Shown piece after piece: positions 41,684-50,409 of a DNA stretch of 55,872 bases. The DNA comes from Terriglobales bacterium (lineage in GTDB: Bacteria > Acidobacteriota > Terriglobia > Terriglobales > Acidobacteriaceae), in NCBI GenBank assembly GCA_035764005.1, contig DASTZZ010000112.1, positions 1-55,872 of the forward strand. The letters are read 5' to 3'. The position numbers and the translations under genes are program-made. The notes beneath the pieces are model-generated. The model saw only the letters and a program-made list of their open reading frames with translations, searched no databases and had not been told where the DNA came from. The number at the start of each line of letters is the position of its first letter. Within the stretch, counting starts at the first letter, position 1.

Positions 41684-43324
41684 TCACGAGCCTACTTTCT
41701 GGAATGCGTGTCCTGCAGTGACCTTGGCAGCGATGAGCGCCGGCTCTTCCACAAGCTGGGTTTCCGCCGGCATTCCAGCTGGTCTGCCCAGACCGGAGAT
41801 CACATATTCCGGATAAGCCGAAATGCCGTGTTCGTGCAGATCCAAGCCATACAGCTCGCCTTCCCTGGAGACGCGCAGCGTTCCGGTCAGATTGACCAGG
41901 TACATGACTGCCATTGCCACAGCGAACGTCGAAAGTGTGACGATCACGCTGCCAATGGCCTGAGCAGCCAGCAGCGTAGTACCGCCGCCATAGAAGAGAC
42001 CTTTGAGTGCGGCAGAGTTATCCGGAGTAATCGGTCCAGTGGCTCCGTATTTACCGCAGGCAAACAGTCCGAGTGAGAGCGTGCCCCAAATGCCGCAGAT
42101 GCCATGTACGGGAACGGCGCCGATGGGATCGTCGATGCGTAGCCATTCGAGAAACTCCACACCGAGCACAACGATCACGCCGGCGACGCCGCCAAGCAGG
42201 ATCGCACCGGTTGGACTCACCCAATAGCATGGGCACGTGATCGCCACGAGACCAGCGAGAAATCCATTGACGGTGAAGCTCACATCCCATTTTTTGCTGC
42301 CAATGTACGCGTAGAGCATAGCCGTCAGGCCAGCAGCGCAAGCAGCCAGCGTAGTGTTGGCCGCTACTCGACCGATGCCTTCAAAGTCCATCGCGGAAAG
42401 GGTGCTTCCCGGATTGAAACCGTACCAGCCGAACCAGAGCAACAGGCCGCCGCTGGCAGCAATGGTGAGGTCGTGCGGCATCATGGGACCGCCGCCATCG
42501 CGCTTGAACTTGCGTCCTAGCCGCGGTCCGAGAATGATCGATCCAGCCAGGGCGACGAATCCGCCAATGGTGTGAACGACGGTCGATCCGGCGAAGTCGT
42601 GGAAGCCTTGTCCCAATCCGGGAAGGAAGTTGCCTGCCGAGCCCATGGTGGCAAGGAATCCATCCGGACCCCATGCCCAGTGGCCGATGATCGGGTAAAT
42701 AAATCCAGAAACAGCGACGCTATAGAGAAGGTCGCCCACGAATCCGGTGCGGCCAATCATCGCTCCCGATGTGATTGTTGAGCACGTGTCGGCGAAGGCG
42801 AATTGGAAAAGCCAGAATGCAAGAAACGCCACGCCGGTGGTCTCATAGGTTACCGGAGCATCTTTCAAGAAAAACCAGTGATAGCCGATGAATCCGTTGC
42901 CGTGGCTGAACATGAATGCGAAGCCGAATGCATAAAACAGCAACCCGCAAAGGCAGGTATCGACAATGCATTCCATCAACACGTTCACGGTCTCGCGCGA
43001 ACGGCAGAAACCCGCTTCGAGCATGGTGAACCCAACCTGCATTCCGAACACAAGAAACGCAGCAATGAGCGTCCACATGGTGTTGATGGGGTTGATCACG
43101 TCAGAGACTTTGACCTCTGGAATCGCTTCGGCGGCGAAGGCATGAGCGAAACAGAAGCTCGACACCAGGTAAATTACCGCCAGCACCGCCATTAGGCCGA
43201 CGGCTTTGCCCGCGATCAGCAATCCTCCGTAGCGGCGCCATTCTTTGTCGCGCAGTCGCCTGGCAAGACGCGAAAATTTAGCACTCAACGACAGCTTTGT
43301 TTGCTGTGTCGTATTGGGACGCAT
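41684..43324 (-). CDS. amt: Ammonium transporter (Amt)
   Basis: A 546-residue Amt/MEP/Rh transporter. It is longer than E. coli AmtB (about 430) because of an N-terminal extension of about 80 residues that includes an extra hydrophobic segment. The pore signatures are present: DTCSTITSGAMIGRTGF, DFAGSTVVHTIGGFVALAG, IGHWAWGPDGF and VHGICGIWGTLSLG. A strong GGAGGAGGAG site precedes the ATG at 43324. It is followed by glnB and preceded by a GAF-ANTAR gene. The 453-base leader has tandem hairpins. Confidence 0.95.
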   Translation of the reverse strand: MRPNTTQQTKLSLSAKFSRLARRLRDKEWRRYGGLLIAGKAVGLMAVLAVIYLVSSFCFAHAFAAEAIPEVKVSDVINPINTMWTLIAAFLVFGMQVGFTMLEAGFCRSRETVNVLMECIVDTCLCGLLFYAFGFAFMFSHGNGFIGYHWFFLKDAPVTYETTGVAFLAFWLFQFAFADTCSTITSGAMIGRTGFVGDLLYSVAVSGFIYPIIGHWAWGPDGFLATMGSAGNFLPGLGQGFHDFAGSTVVHTIGGFVALAGSIILGPRLGRKFKRDGGGPMMPHDLTIAASGGLLLWFGWYGFNPGSTLSAMDFEGIGRVAANTTLAACAAGLTAMLYAYIGSKKWDVSFTVNGFLAGLVAITCPCYWVSPTGAILLGGVAGVIVVLGVEFLEWLRIDDPIGAVPVHGICGIWGTLSLGLFACGKYGATGPITPDNSAALKGLFYGGGTTLLAAQAIGSVIVTLSTFAVAMAVMYLVNLTGTLRVSREGELYGLDLHEHGISAYPEYVISGLGRPAGMPAETQLVEEPALIAAKVTAGHAFQKVGS

Positions 43325-43459
43325 TCAAACTCCTCCTCCAACAATTTGTTCTGCAGTCTTCGAGCAAGGCCGTAATTCGCGATGCCTGATTCGAACGGAG
43401 AACACACGTAGAACGTCGTTCAGAATGCAAGCAATTCGACTGATATGGATTACGGGAGC

Positions 43460-43508
43460 GGCACGGCGTCGTGCCCGAGAGACTCGCCTCTTTCGGCATC
43501 GAAAGAGG
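43460..43508 (-). promoter_or_regulatory. Tandem hairpins in the amt leader
   Basis: In the direction of transcription the first hairpin is a 9-base-pair stem (CCTCTTTCG, loop ATGC) at 43508-43487. The second is a 6-base-pair stem (GGCACG, loop ACGC) at 43475-43460, 11 bases on. If each top base pair opens, both give six-base loops (GATGCC and GACGCC). The two look alike and lie between an ANTAR gene and amt. They do not exactly fit the published ANTAR-RNA rule (A and G at loop positions 1 and 4), so the call is tentative. No intrinsic terminator is evident nearby. Confidence 0.35.
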
Positions 43509-43625
43509 GAAAACCTTGTGCTGACAGTTTGGATTCTGCGGTCAGGTATTTAGTAAGTCAAATTCAAAGTTCTTATCGCGAAGATTGGAGATGTTTCTCA
43601 AGAGCAGGCGCATGCCGTTCAATTC

Positions 43626-43763
43626 TGTCATTCCGAACGCCTGATGTTGGCGGAGGAATCCCTATGGATCCGAGTATCGTGAGTGGAAACATATGGATGT
43701 CAGTAGGGATTCCTCACTCCTGCTCACGCGAAAAGCGCGCGTGAGCATCCGTTCGGAATGACA
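43626..43763. repeat. Repeat family B, copy 3 (long form)
   Basis: Ends TGTCATTCCGAACG and CGTTCGGAATGACA, with the extra CTCACGCG...CGCGTGAG stem also seen in copy 2. It lies within the leader between the GAF-ANTAR gene and amt, upstream of the tandem hairpins. Confidence 0.9.
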
Positions 43764-43777
43764 ACACGTCGAGAACC

Positions 43778-44530
43778 TTAAGGCCGTGGCTTGGCTCGGA
43801 GACTCTGGCTGAGAATCACGGCATTTGCCACATCGCGCAGCGGAATGCGGCTTTCCTGGCTCTGGCGCTGCAGTCGCACGTAGGCGTCCTGCTCGCTGAT
43901 CTTGAGATCCTGCTGCAGGATGCCTTTAGCGCGCTCCACAAGTTTGCGGGTCTCGAGTTGGTATGAGAGCTGTGAGTTTTCGCTCTCGAGACGCGCCATC
44001 TCGACATGAGCGCCGACTAACAGGCCAATGCTGGAAACCATCTTGATCTCGTAGTCGGTGTAGGAATAAGGCGCGCGGTTCTGCAGGTTGATCGCTCCCA
44101 CCACTCGGTCTCGATTCAGAATGGGAACGGAGAGGAACGCTTCGAAACGATCTTCAGGGAGTTCGTTGAAGGCGCGAAAGCGCTGATCTCCATAGGCGTT
44201 GCTTGCGATCGCCACCGGCTGCCGGTGCTCGGCCACCCATCCGGTAATACCTTGTCCGAGCTTCAGTTTGAGATGGTCGATCAAGTCGGGATGGGCGTTG
44301 TGCGAAGCGCGCAGAATCAGTTCATCGCCTTCGAGCACATAAATAAAGCAAGAATCGCACTGCGCTGCTGAAACCGCGAACTCCACGACGTGCGTCAGCA
44401 GGTCCGGCAGTGGCACAGCCGAGGCGATGCCTCTGGCAATATGGTGCAGGAAGCTGGCGTCAAATTTCTTGAGATCGGCGCCGGCAGTTGCCTGATGCCG
44501 AACCATCGATGTGTGACGAGTCTGCTCCAC
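43778..44530 (-). CDS. GAF-ANTAR transcription antitermination regulator
   Basis: A 250-residue protein with a GAF sensor domain (about 40-180; CDSCFIYVLEGDELILRASH and VPILNRDRVVGAINLQN) and a C-terminal ANTAR RNA-binding domain (about 190-245; LVERAKGILQQDLKISEQDA and RIPLRDVANAVI). ANTAR proteins bind paired hairpins in leader RNA and stop termination; several control nitrogen genes. It is the first gene upstream of amt-glnB on the same strand, so it probably regulates them, though this is inference. The GAF ligand is unknown. Confidence 0.9.
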   Translation of the reverse strand: MEQTRHTSMVRHQATAGADLKKFDASFLHHIARGIASAVPLPDLLTHVVEFAVSAAQCDSCFIYVLEGDELILRASHNAHPDLIDHLKLKLGQGITGWVAEHRQPVAIASNAYGDQRFRAFNELPEDRFEAFLSVPILNRDRVVGAINLQNRAPYSYTDYEIKMVSSIGLLVGAHVEMARLESENSQLSYQLETRKLVERAKGILQQDLKISEQDAYVRLQRQSQESRIPLRDVANAVILSQSLRAKPRP

Positions 44531-44625
44531 AGCACATACAGAGTAGCGGTTTGGCTGCTTCGAGCCAATTCTTCTCTGTCCGACTTAGATTCAAAGTAAT
44601 TATGAGAGCTATAAAGACACGCTGG

Positions 44626-45861
44626 CTATGGCGCGTTCTTTCCCTTAGCGACGATGAGCGTAATGTCATCGAGCTGCTCATCGGCGCCGAACTGGCGAAC
44701 TTCATCGATGATAGTTTCGATGATTTGTTGTGATTGCAGCCTACGGTGGCGCTGGAGAGCGGCGGCAAGCCGGTCCTCTCCGTATTCTTCCCCGGTTTTA
44801 CTTAAAGCATCGAGGATGCCGTCGGTGTAAAGCGCGAGAGTGTCGCCGGGAGCGAGTTCGCAATCGGCTATCGAGCAGTTCCATTCTGGAAATAAACCCA
44901 ACACCGTGCTGGTCGAATCCAGCCGTTCGAGTTTGCCGCTCGATCTGAGCAGCAGGCCGGAGTAGTGGCCACAGTTCGCATAGCGCAGGCGACGCGTGCT
45001 GTCGTTATATTCGCCAAAGAACAATGTCGCATACGCGCTCTCGACGGAGTTGGCAAAGAAGAGCTGATTGACGGATTGCAGAAACCGTTCGGGCTCATCC
45101 GCGGCAACGGCGCTCTGGCTACGGAGGTTTGCCTGGAAGTTGGCCATCAGCAGTGCTGCAGCAATTCCTTTTCCGGAAATGTCGCAGATCACAATGCCAA
45201 CGCGATCGCGTCCGAAGTTCAGAAAATCGTAGTAATCGCCTCCGACCGCGCGTGCCTGCAGGCACATTCCCGCATAGTCCAGTGTCCGTAGCGGAGGCGC
45301 AGTTTGGGGAAAGAGTCGAGCCTGAACCTGCTTGGCGATGTCGAGTTCCTGCGCGATGCGGCGTTCAGCCTCAAGCTTCTCAGCGGCAGCGCGACGCTGC
45401 GCCTCGATCTCGCGGACGAAGTCATCGCCGCCTACAAGCGAAAACGTATTGCCGTCGGGATCGTCAAAGCGGGTTGAAATACCGCCCCAGAGCGTCGCTT
45501 GCGGTGGATGATGAAAGCGAACGCCCTGATTGCGCCACTCGTGAAATTTGGCGACTACATCTTCAGTGACGAACGAGATGTCCTTCGATTGTCCGATGCG
45601 CTTAGAGTCCCTGGAATTGGGTGCAGGTGAGATAAGCGCCAGCACGGTACTACCATCCGGAGGCGCAACCGCAATCCATCGGTCTCCCGATTCATAGCTC
45701 ATGTCGATCACGAGAGTGAACCCAAGTTGCTCGACGAAGAAGCGCAGGCTTCGATCCTGGTCGCGCACGAACACGGTTGCAGAAAGGATCCGCAAATAGG
45801 GATCCTGACGATCCAACCGCAGAACGCTTTGCTCCGCTACAGCTCGAGAACGGGAGGGCAT
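44626..45861 (-). CDS. VOC-SpoIIE (PP2C) phosphatase fusion
   Basis: A 411-residue protein joining two domains rarely seen together outside this phylum. A VOC domain (about 22-145; ATVFVRDQDRSLRFFVEQLG and DDPDGNTFSLVGG) comes first, then a short coiled coil (about 145-170). A SpoIIE-type PP2C phosphatase domain follows (about 190-410) with AVGGDYYDFLNF, VICDISGKGIAAAL, LYTDGILDAL and the last DDITLIVAKG; the metal-binding Asp residues are present. It would dephosphorylate anti-sigma-type partners, perhaps gated by a small molecule bound to the VOC domain. It lies 95 bases upstream of the GAF-ANTAR gene. Confidence 0.92.
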   Translation of the reverse strand: MPSRSRAVAEQSVLRLDRQDPYLRILSATVFVRDQDRSLRFFVEQLGFTLVIDMSYESGDRWIAVAPPDGSTVLALISPAPNSRDSKRIGQSKDISFVTEDVVAKFHEWRNQGVRFHHPPQATLWGGISTRFDDPDGNTFSLVGGDDFVREIEAQRRAAAEKLEAERRIAQELDIAKQVQARLFPQTAPPLRTLDYAGMCLQARAVGGDYYDFLNFGRDRVGIVICDISGKGIAAALLMANFQANLRSQSAVAADEPERFLQSVNQLFFANSVESAYATLFFGEYNDSTRRLRYANCGHYSGLLLRSSGKLERLDSTSTVLGLFPEWNCSIADCELAPGDTLALYTDGILDALSKTGEEYGEDRLAAALQRHRRLQSQQIIETIIDEVRQFGADEQLDDITLIVAKGKNAP

Positions 45862-45906
45862 TGCCCGCGATTATATGCGGCAATCGCTGCGCAATCCGAA
45901 GCGGGG

Positions 45907-48645
45907 TTACTCGTAGCGCAGCGCGATCATGGGATCGAGTTTGACCGCGCGCCGGGTGGGGATCAGAGATGCGAGCACAGCCACAATGGCCAACACCAGC
46001 GCACTTAGAACAAACGTGCGCACATCATGCGGAGTAAGGCCGTACAACATGCTCTTGATCAATCGAGCGCTTGCCCATGCCAGGCCAAGGCCCACCCCAA
46101 TTCCAACGATCAACACTTGCGCCGTGTCGCCGAGGATCAATCGAGTGATGCTGGCGCGGTCGGCGCCGAGCGCCATCCGAATTCCGATCTCGCCAGTTCG
46201 TTTGCTGACGCCGTATGCCAGCACGCCATAAAGACCGATAGCGGAAAGGAGCAGTGCGAGCAGCCCGAAAAAGCTGGAGAGCACCGCCAGGAGTCGTGGC
46301 TGTCCCAGCGAGTTATCCAGATGCGCTCGCATTGTGGTGACGTTGAAGAGAGATAAGCTTGGATCGATTCTGTGGACGACCGCCCGCACATCATCGAGCA
46401 GGCGCGTTGGATCTCCCGTGCCTCGCACCATCACCGTCTGCGCTGAGCCAAACTGCGAGGGCTGTACCTGGAAAAGGTCGGTGAAGATCGCCATCTGCTG
46501 CTCATCTTTCACATCGAAGTAGTGAGCATTGTGGACTACGCCTACGATCTCGGCCATCTTTTCTTGTCCCGATTTGAAAATTGAGCCAAGTTCGATTTTT
46601 TGCCCGATCGGATTTTTGTCGCCGTAAAAGTGCTTGACGAGTGCTTCGTTCACCACCACCACTGGCGGCGCATGTTCATTATCGGAGTCGGTAAAGTCGC
46701 GTCCTGAAACGAGCGGCATTTGAAAGGTTCCGAAAAAGCGTGGGCCTACCCCGTAACTCAAGATCCAGGAATTCAAGAGGTCTTCTCCCGGCTGCGGGCT
46801 ATACCCGGGAAAAGTTGCATGCGAGAGATGCGCACGGGCCGTCAAAAACGGATTGTTCATGAGCGTCGCCGATTTTACCGATGGCATTCGATCGAGGTCT
46901 TCAAGCAGTCTCACGTAAATGGCGTGCGTGTGAGCATCGTCGTAGCCACTGAGGCGTGGGTCGAGTGTCATCATTAGGAGATGCTCGATGTTGAATCCCA
47001 ATTGGGTCTGGTAAAGATTGTGCAGCGTGACCAGCAGCAAGCCAGATCCAGCGACCAGCACGAGAGAGATCGCCAGTTGCGCGCTGACCAGGATTCGTCC
47101 AAACGGCAGACGACCCGAGGACTGCGTTGTAGTCGAAGCCTTTAGAGCGTCATTAGGAGCGATTCGAGTTTGTCGGAGCGCCGGCACGACTCCGAATAGC
47201 AGGGCAGTGATGATGCCGATCAGGACTACGAAACCGAGCAGGCGGTAGTCCCAATTGATTCCGATTGCGGACGCAGATTGTCCGCCGAGCCTGACGATCA
47301 GGCTTCGCACAGCCAGGGCGAGAGGAATGCCGACCGCGCATCCAAGCATCGACAACATCAAACTCTCTGTGAGCCACTGGCGCGCGATGCGCTTTCGGCT
47401 ACAGCCCAGGCTAAGGCGAATAGCAGTTTCTTTCTGGCGCGCGTTTGCTCTCGCCAGCAGAAGCCCGGCGATATTCGCACATGCGATGAGCATGATCAGC
47501 GCGACAATCACCATCAGTACCTGAAGCGGCTCGGCAAAACTGCGGCGCAGCGAACTTATTCCTTGCGCGGCGGGATAGAGTTCGATGTCGCGCTTCTTCA
47601 TGGCTTCCCGTTGTGGGGCTGGAAGACTGTCGTCGGCCAACTCCGTGCTGCGGAAGATGACAGTCAATTCTGCCACTGCCTTCTTGATGGAAGCTCCAGG
47701 CTTGAGCAACGCAAAGATCTGACCGGGGGACTGTTCTGGTTTGGGAAAGCCGGCGGAAGCAGATCCGCCCGCTACCTGAAGCTGTGTAATGGCCGGCATC
47801 AGCACGTCCGCAGGTTGATCCAAGCTCAGGCCGGAAAAAATCGGCGGCAGCACTCCTACGATGACGAATGGGATTGTATTAATCGTGATGTGCTGCCCAA
47901 GGATGTTCGGATCTGCGGCAAAACGGCGATGCCAGTAGTTGTCGCTGATGACAGCCGACCATCCGCCGGATGCTCCGCTACTCTCGAGATTGTCGTCCGG
48001 AAGGAGTGGCCTCCCAATTTGGGGCTGAATTCCGAGCAACTGAAAATATGTTCCCGAAACGAAATCACCCGGACCCACTTCTGCACGACCGTTGACCGCG
48101 ATGTTCAATCTGGCTGTTCGATCGCTCGAGCCGAAGCCCGCAATTTGAGTGGATCGCTTTTCCATTTGCTCCAAATCACGATAGAGAAGCCTCGTCGAGA
48201 CGTTGAACATTCCGACCTTTACGGAAGTGGTATCCATAAAGAAGAGTCGCTCGGGATGTCGTATCGGCAAGGAACTCAGCAGGATGGAATCGATCAAGCT
48301 GAAGATCGCGATGTTTGCTCCGATCCCGAGCGCCAGGGTGAGAACTGCAACTGCGGTGAAGACCGGGCTCTTACGTAAAGACCGCAGCGAGTAGCGGATA
48401 TCCTGCAGAGTGGTTTCGAGCAAATGCAGTCCGCGCTGATCCCGGCACCTCTCCTGGATTTGCTCAACACCTCCGACCCGGCGCAGCGCCGCTTCGCGCG
48501 CTGCAGTGGGTGACATGCCGGCAGCCAGGTTCTCCACGATCTGCTGGTCGAGATGGAATTGGAGTTCGCGTTGGAGTTCGTCTTCAACGCGAGCACGCCG
48601 AAACAGCGTGCGGAGTCGGAGTCGTAGTTGATCGAACCAACGCAT
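45907..48645 (-). CDS. ADOP-type (duplicated orphan) permease, copy 2
   Basis: A 912-residue permease of the same family as copy 1. It has an additional cytosolic N-terminal segment (about residues 1-95; RVEDELQRELQFHLDQQIVE) found in many members. The first membrane helix is in SPVFTAVAVLTLALGIGANI, then a MacB-type periplasmic domain, an FtsX domain near 375-500 (LIACANIAGLLLARANARQK), a second periplasmic domain and the last FtsX domain near 785-905. No ATPase domain is present. A PadR gene lies upstream on the same strand. Confidence 0.93.
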   Translation of the reverse strand: MRWFDQLRLRLRTLFRRARVEDELQRELQFHLDQQIVENLAAGMSPTAAREAALRRVGGVEQIQERCRDQRGLHLLETTLQDIRYSLRSLRKSPVFTAVAVLTLALGIGANIAIFSLIDSILLSSLPIRHPERLFFMDTTSVKVGMFNVSTRLLYRDLEQMEKRSTQIAGFGSSDRTARLNIAVNGRAEVGPGDFVSGTYFQLLGIQPQIGRPLLPDDNLESSGASGGWSAVISDNYWHRRFAADPNILGQHITINTIPFVIVGVLPPIFSGLSLDQPADVLMPAITQLQVAGGSASAGFPKPEQSPGQIFALLKPGASIKKAVAELTVIFRSTELADDSLPAPQREAMKKRDIELYPAAQGISSLRRSFAEPLQVLMVIVALIMLIACANIAGLLLARANARQKETAIRLSLGCSRKRIARQWLTESLMLSMLGCAVGIPLALAVRSLIVRLGGQSASAIGINWDYRLLGFVVLIGIITALLFGVVPALRQTRIAPNDALKASTTTQSSGRLPFGRILVSAQLAISLVLVAGSGLLLVTLHNLYQTQLGFNIEHLLMMTLDPRLSGYDDAHTHAIYVRLLEDLDRMPSVKSATLMNNPFLTARAHLSHATFPGYSPQPGEDLLNSWILSYGVGPRFFGTFQMPLVSGRDFTDSDNEHAPPVVVVNEALVKHFYGDKNPIGQKIELGSIFKSGQEKMAEIVGVVHNAHYFDVKDEQQMAIFTDLFQVQPSQFGSAQTVMVRGTGDPTRLLDDVRAVVHRIDPSLSLFNVTTMRAHLDNSLGQPRLLAVLSSFFGLLALLLSAIGLYGVLAYGVSKRTGEIGIRMALGADRASITRLILGDTAQVLIVGIGVGLGLAWASARLIKSMLYGLTPHDVRTFVLSALVLAIVAVLASLIPTRRAVKLDPMIALRYE

Positions 48646-48706
48646 AATACCTCCATTAGGACCAGAGGACCGACGATTGGCATCCGCGCCCGTCCGCGTT
48701 CTGTCC

Positions 48707-48752
48707 TTCGTGATTTCGTGATTGGGAGGTTTTTAAATCGCGAAGTCACGAA
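48707..48752. repeat. Repeat family D, copy 3
   Basis: CTTCGTGATTTCGTGATTGGG on the left and AAATCGCGAAGTCACGAATG on the right. It is the shortest copy, with one arm interrupted. It separates the PadR and ADOP genes. Confidence 0.7.
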
Positions 48753-48800
48753 TGCCAGAACCCGCGCGAGGGCGCGCGTCGGTCCTTGGACCTGTGTTCC

Positions 48801-49130
48801 TCAAGCCTTTCGCAACACCACGTTGATGGCGCCGGATAACCGGCTCCAATTCGCCTTCTCGGTTTCGAGTTGTTCTTGCCCGGCCTTCGTCAGCGAATAG
48901 AATTTGGCTTCGCGGCCGTTTTCCGTCCGTGCCCACTCGGCTTTGATCCAGCCCTGCTGCTCTAAGCGATGCAGTGCCGGATACAGCGAGCCTTGTTGCA
49001 CTTGCAGCACCTCATCGGAAATCTGTTCGATCCGTTTAGCGATGGCCCAACCGTGCTTCGGCTCGGGCGCAATCGTCCGCATGACCAATAGATCGAGGGT
49101 GCCTTGGACCAAATCGCTCGGTTTGCCCAT
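48801..49130 (-). CDS. PadR family transcriptional regulator
   Basis: A 109-residue PadR winged-helix regulator: VQGTLDLLVMRTIAPEPKHG, then the recognition helix VQQGSLYPALHRLEQQGWIK and the wing with REAKFYSLTKAGQEQLETE. PadR genes commonly sit just before ADOP genes. The ATG at 49130 was chosen because the frame extending further upstream runs through the perfect palindrome at 49140-49160, which looks like its operator. No clear ribosome-binding site is seen. Confidence 0.9.
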   Translation of the reverse strand: MGKPSDLVQGTLDLLVMRTIAPEPKHGWAIAKRIEQISDEVLQVQQGSLYPALHRLEQQGWIKAEWARTENGREAKFYSLTKAGQEQLETEKANWSRLSGAINVVLRKA

Positions 49131-49139
49131 TTGAAGATA

Positions 49140-49160
49140 ATCTACAAAGCGATTGTAGAT
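49140..49160. promoter_or_regulatory. Perfect palindrome, probable PadR operator
   Basis: ATCTACAA-AGCGA-TTGTAGAT: 8-base-pair arms around five bases. It lies 10 bases upstream of the PadR start, the usual place for an autoregulatory site. The region 49161-49703 has a few weak promoter-like words only. Confidence 0.75.
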
Positions 49161-49509
49161 AGTCAAGGGTAGTTTTGTTCGCGGGCGTCTTGTTGGGGGA
49201 GCCGGCCCTTCATTGCCAGCTGCGGTTTGACTTTCCCAGGTACCTTTACGAGAATCTCAAACATCGTTGTTACAGTCAGGGTTCCCAATCCACGTCGCAA
49301 ACAGGCACAGTTTGGCGTCCACAGACCGCTATTTTTGCTGAGGAAATTTCTGCCTTTAAATGAATTTTTTCCGGAGCAACTCTGTTCCGCAGTTCTGCAT
49401 CGAACTGTGCGTTATATTAGAAATCTGTACAGTTTAATGCGGTATTCACGGATGCTTCCCCCCGCACCCGTCCGGGCACGTTTTCCGTTAGACTCTTCGG
49501 GAAGTAAAG

Positions 49510-49535
49510 CGCAGCCGTGTATGAATTGGGCTGCG
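49510..49535 (+). terminator. Weak hairpin before the gas-vesicle genes
   Basis: CGCAGCC and its complement GGCTGCG are separated by 12 bases, followed by TTTGT. It could be a weak terminator for a leftward or rightward transcript, or a leader structure of the gas-vesicle operon. The 540-base stretch around it (49161-49703) shows no gene and no convincing promoter. Confidence 0.35.
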
Positions 49536-49703
49536 TTTGTGCGGTAGTTTGCTGCAAGCGCAAGCTAACCTGAAGCTTAGGAGTGGCGTGGCATCAGGAG
49601 CGTTTTGCCGCGTGCCGTCACTTGTAGCGAGTGGCCATAAGCAATGCGGTTCTTGCTGTGGCGAGCAGCTTAGGAGCTGAAAGCGAGGTCAACGTCTTAC
49701 AGG

Positions 49704-50045
49704 ATGGAACGCTTCCCGACGGTATCCGGCAACACCAATCTGGTCGATATTCTGGACCGCATTCTCGATAAAGGACTCGTCATCGCCGGCGACATCCGCA
49801 TCTCCCTCGCGAATGTCGAGCTGCTGACGGTCCGCATTCGTCTGCTGGTCTGCTCGGTCGACAAAGCAGAGCAGATCGGAATGAACTGGTGGAAATTTGA
49901 TCCCAATTTGACCCATCGCTTGCCGACAGCGCCAGAGAGGCCTTTGCCCGCTCAGGCGCAAACGCGAGCAGCAGGCACTCGCGGACAGAGGCGTTCGGCG
50001 ACTGCTAGTTCGACTCGTCCGAAGCCGAGAGGAACGAATAAGTAA
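49704..50045 (+). CDS. Gas vesicle protein, GvpJ/GvpM-like
   Basis: A 113-residue GvpA-family protein. The core (about 10-72) reads LVDILDRILDKGLVIAGDIR and SLANVELLTVRIRLLVCSVD. That places it with the minor GvpJ/GvpM group rather than GvpA, which has [10 protein letters not shown] there. A Pro/Arg-rich tail follows from about residue 75. These minor proteins help nucleate or shape the vesicle. GvpA follows after 38 bases. Confidence 0.87.
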   Translation: MERFPTVSGNTNLVDILDRILDKGLVIAGDIRISLANVELLTVRIRLLVCSVDKAEQIGMNWWKFDPNLTHRLPTAPERPLPAQAQTRAAGTRGQRRSATASSTRPKPRGTNK

Positions 50046-50083
50046 GTAGCAAGCAGGTTTTAATCGATTCAGGAGGGCCTTAA

Positions 50084-50389
50084 ATGGCTGTTGAAAGAGT
50101 ATCTGGCGGATCAAGTCTAATTGACGTTCTTGATCGGGTACTGGACAAAGGCATTGTCATTGACGCGTGGGTGCGCATTTCGCTGGTGGGCATTGATCTG
50201 ATCACGGTGGAAGCGCGCGTCGTCGTCGCCTCGATCGACACGTACCTCAAGTACGCAGACGCAGTCGGACTCATGCCGACCGTCAGCCGTCCGCAGATCG
50301 CCGGTGTGCCGGAAGAAACGTTCGGCACAGAAGAGGAAGAAGTTCCGGGTACACGACCCACACGTGTACGTCGTGGAGGCAGGCGGTAA
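50084..50389 (+). CDS. gvpA: Major gas vesicle structural protein GvpA
   Basis: A 101-residue protein whose first 66 residues are a near-standard Gvp[40 protein letters not shown]. GvpA packs into the ribs of the gas-filled vesicle wall. The tail (about 67-101) is extended, acidic and then arginine-rich, unlike most GvpA (about 70 residues). A strong AGGAGGG site precedes the ATG, which fits high expression. The histidine-kinase gene starts 20 bases after its stop. Confidence 0.95.
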   Translation: MAVERVSGGSSLIDVLDRVLDKGIVIDAWVRISLVGIDLITVEARVVVASIDTYLKYADAVGLMPTVSRPQIAGVPEETFGTEEEEVPGTRPTRVRRGGRR

Positions 50390-50409
50390 GCCTCGCCGTT
50401 TAGGGGCCC

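Noticed and set aside
43385-43420. T-loop-like GTTCGAATC on the minus strand in the amt leader
   Set aside because: No T-stem, acceptor stem or anticodon arm can be drawn around it, so it is not a tRNA.
43460-43508. Calling the amt leader hairpins a confirmed ANTAR target
   Set aside because: The loops do not have A and G at positions 1 and 4, and no terminator was found; kept only as a tentative regulatory feature.
47278-48378. 366-codon frame antisense to the second ADOP permease
   Set aside because: The permease is clear on the other strand; this translation is Gln/Arg/His/Ser-rich and has no ribosome-binding site.
49590-49615. TGGCAT...TTGC as a sigma-54 promoter for the gas-vesicle genes
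   Set aside because: The spacing between the GG and GC elements is several bases too long.
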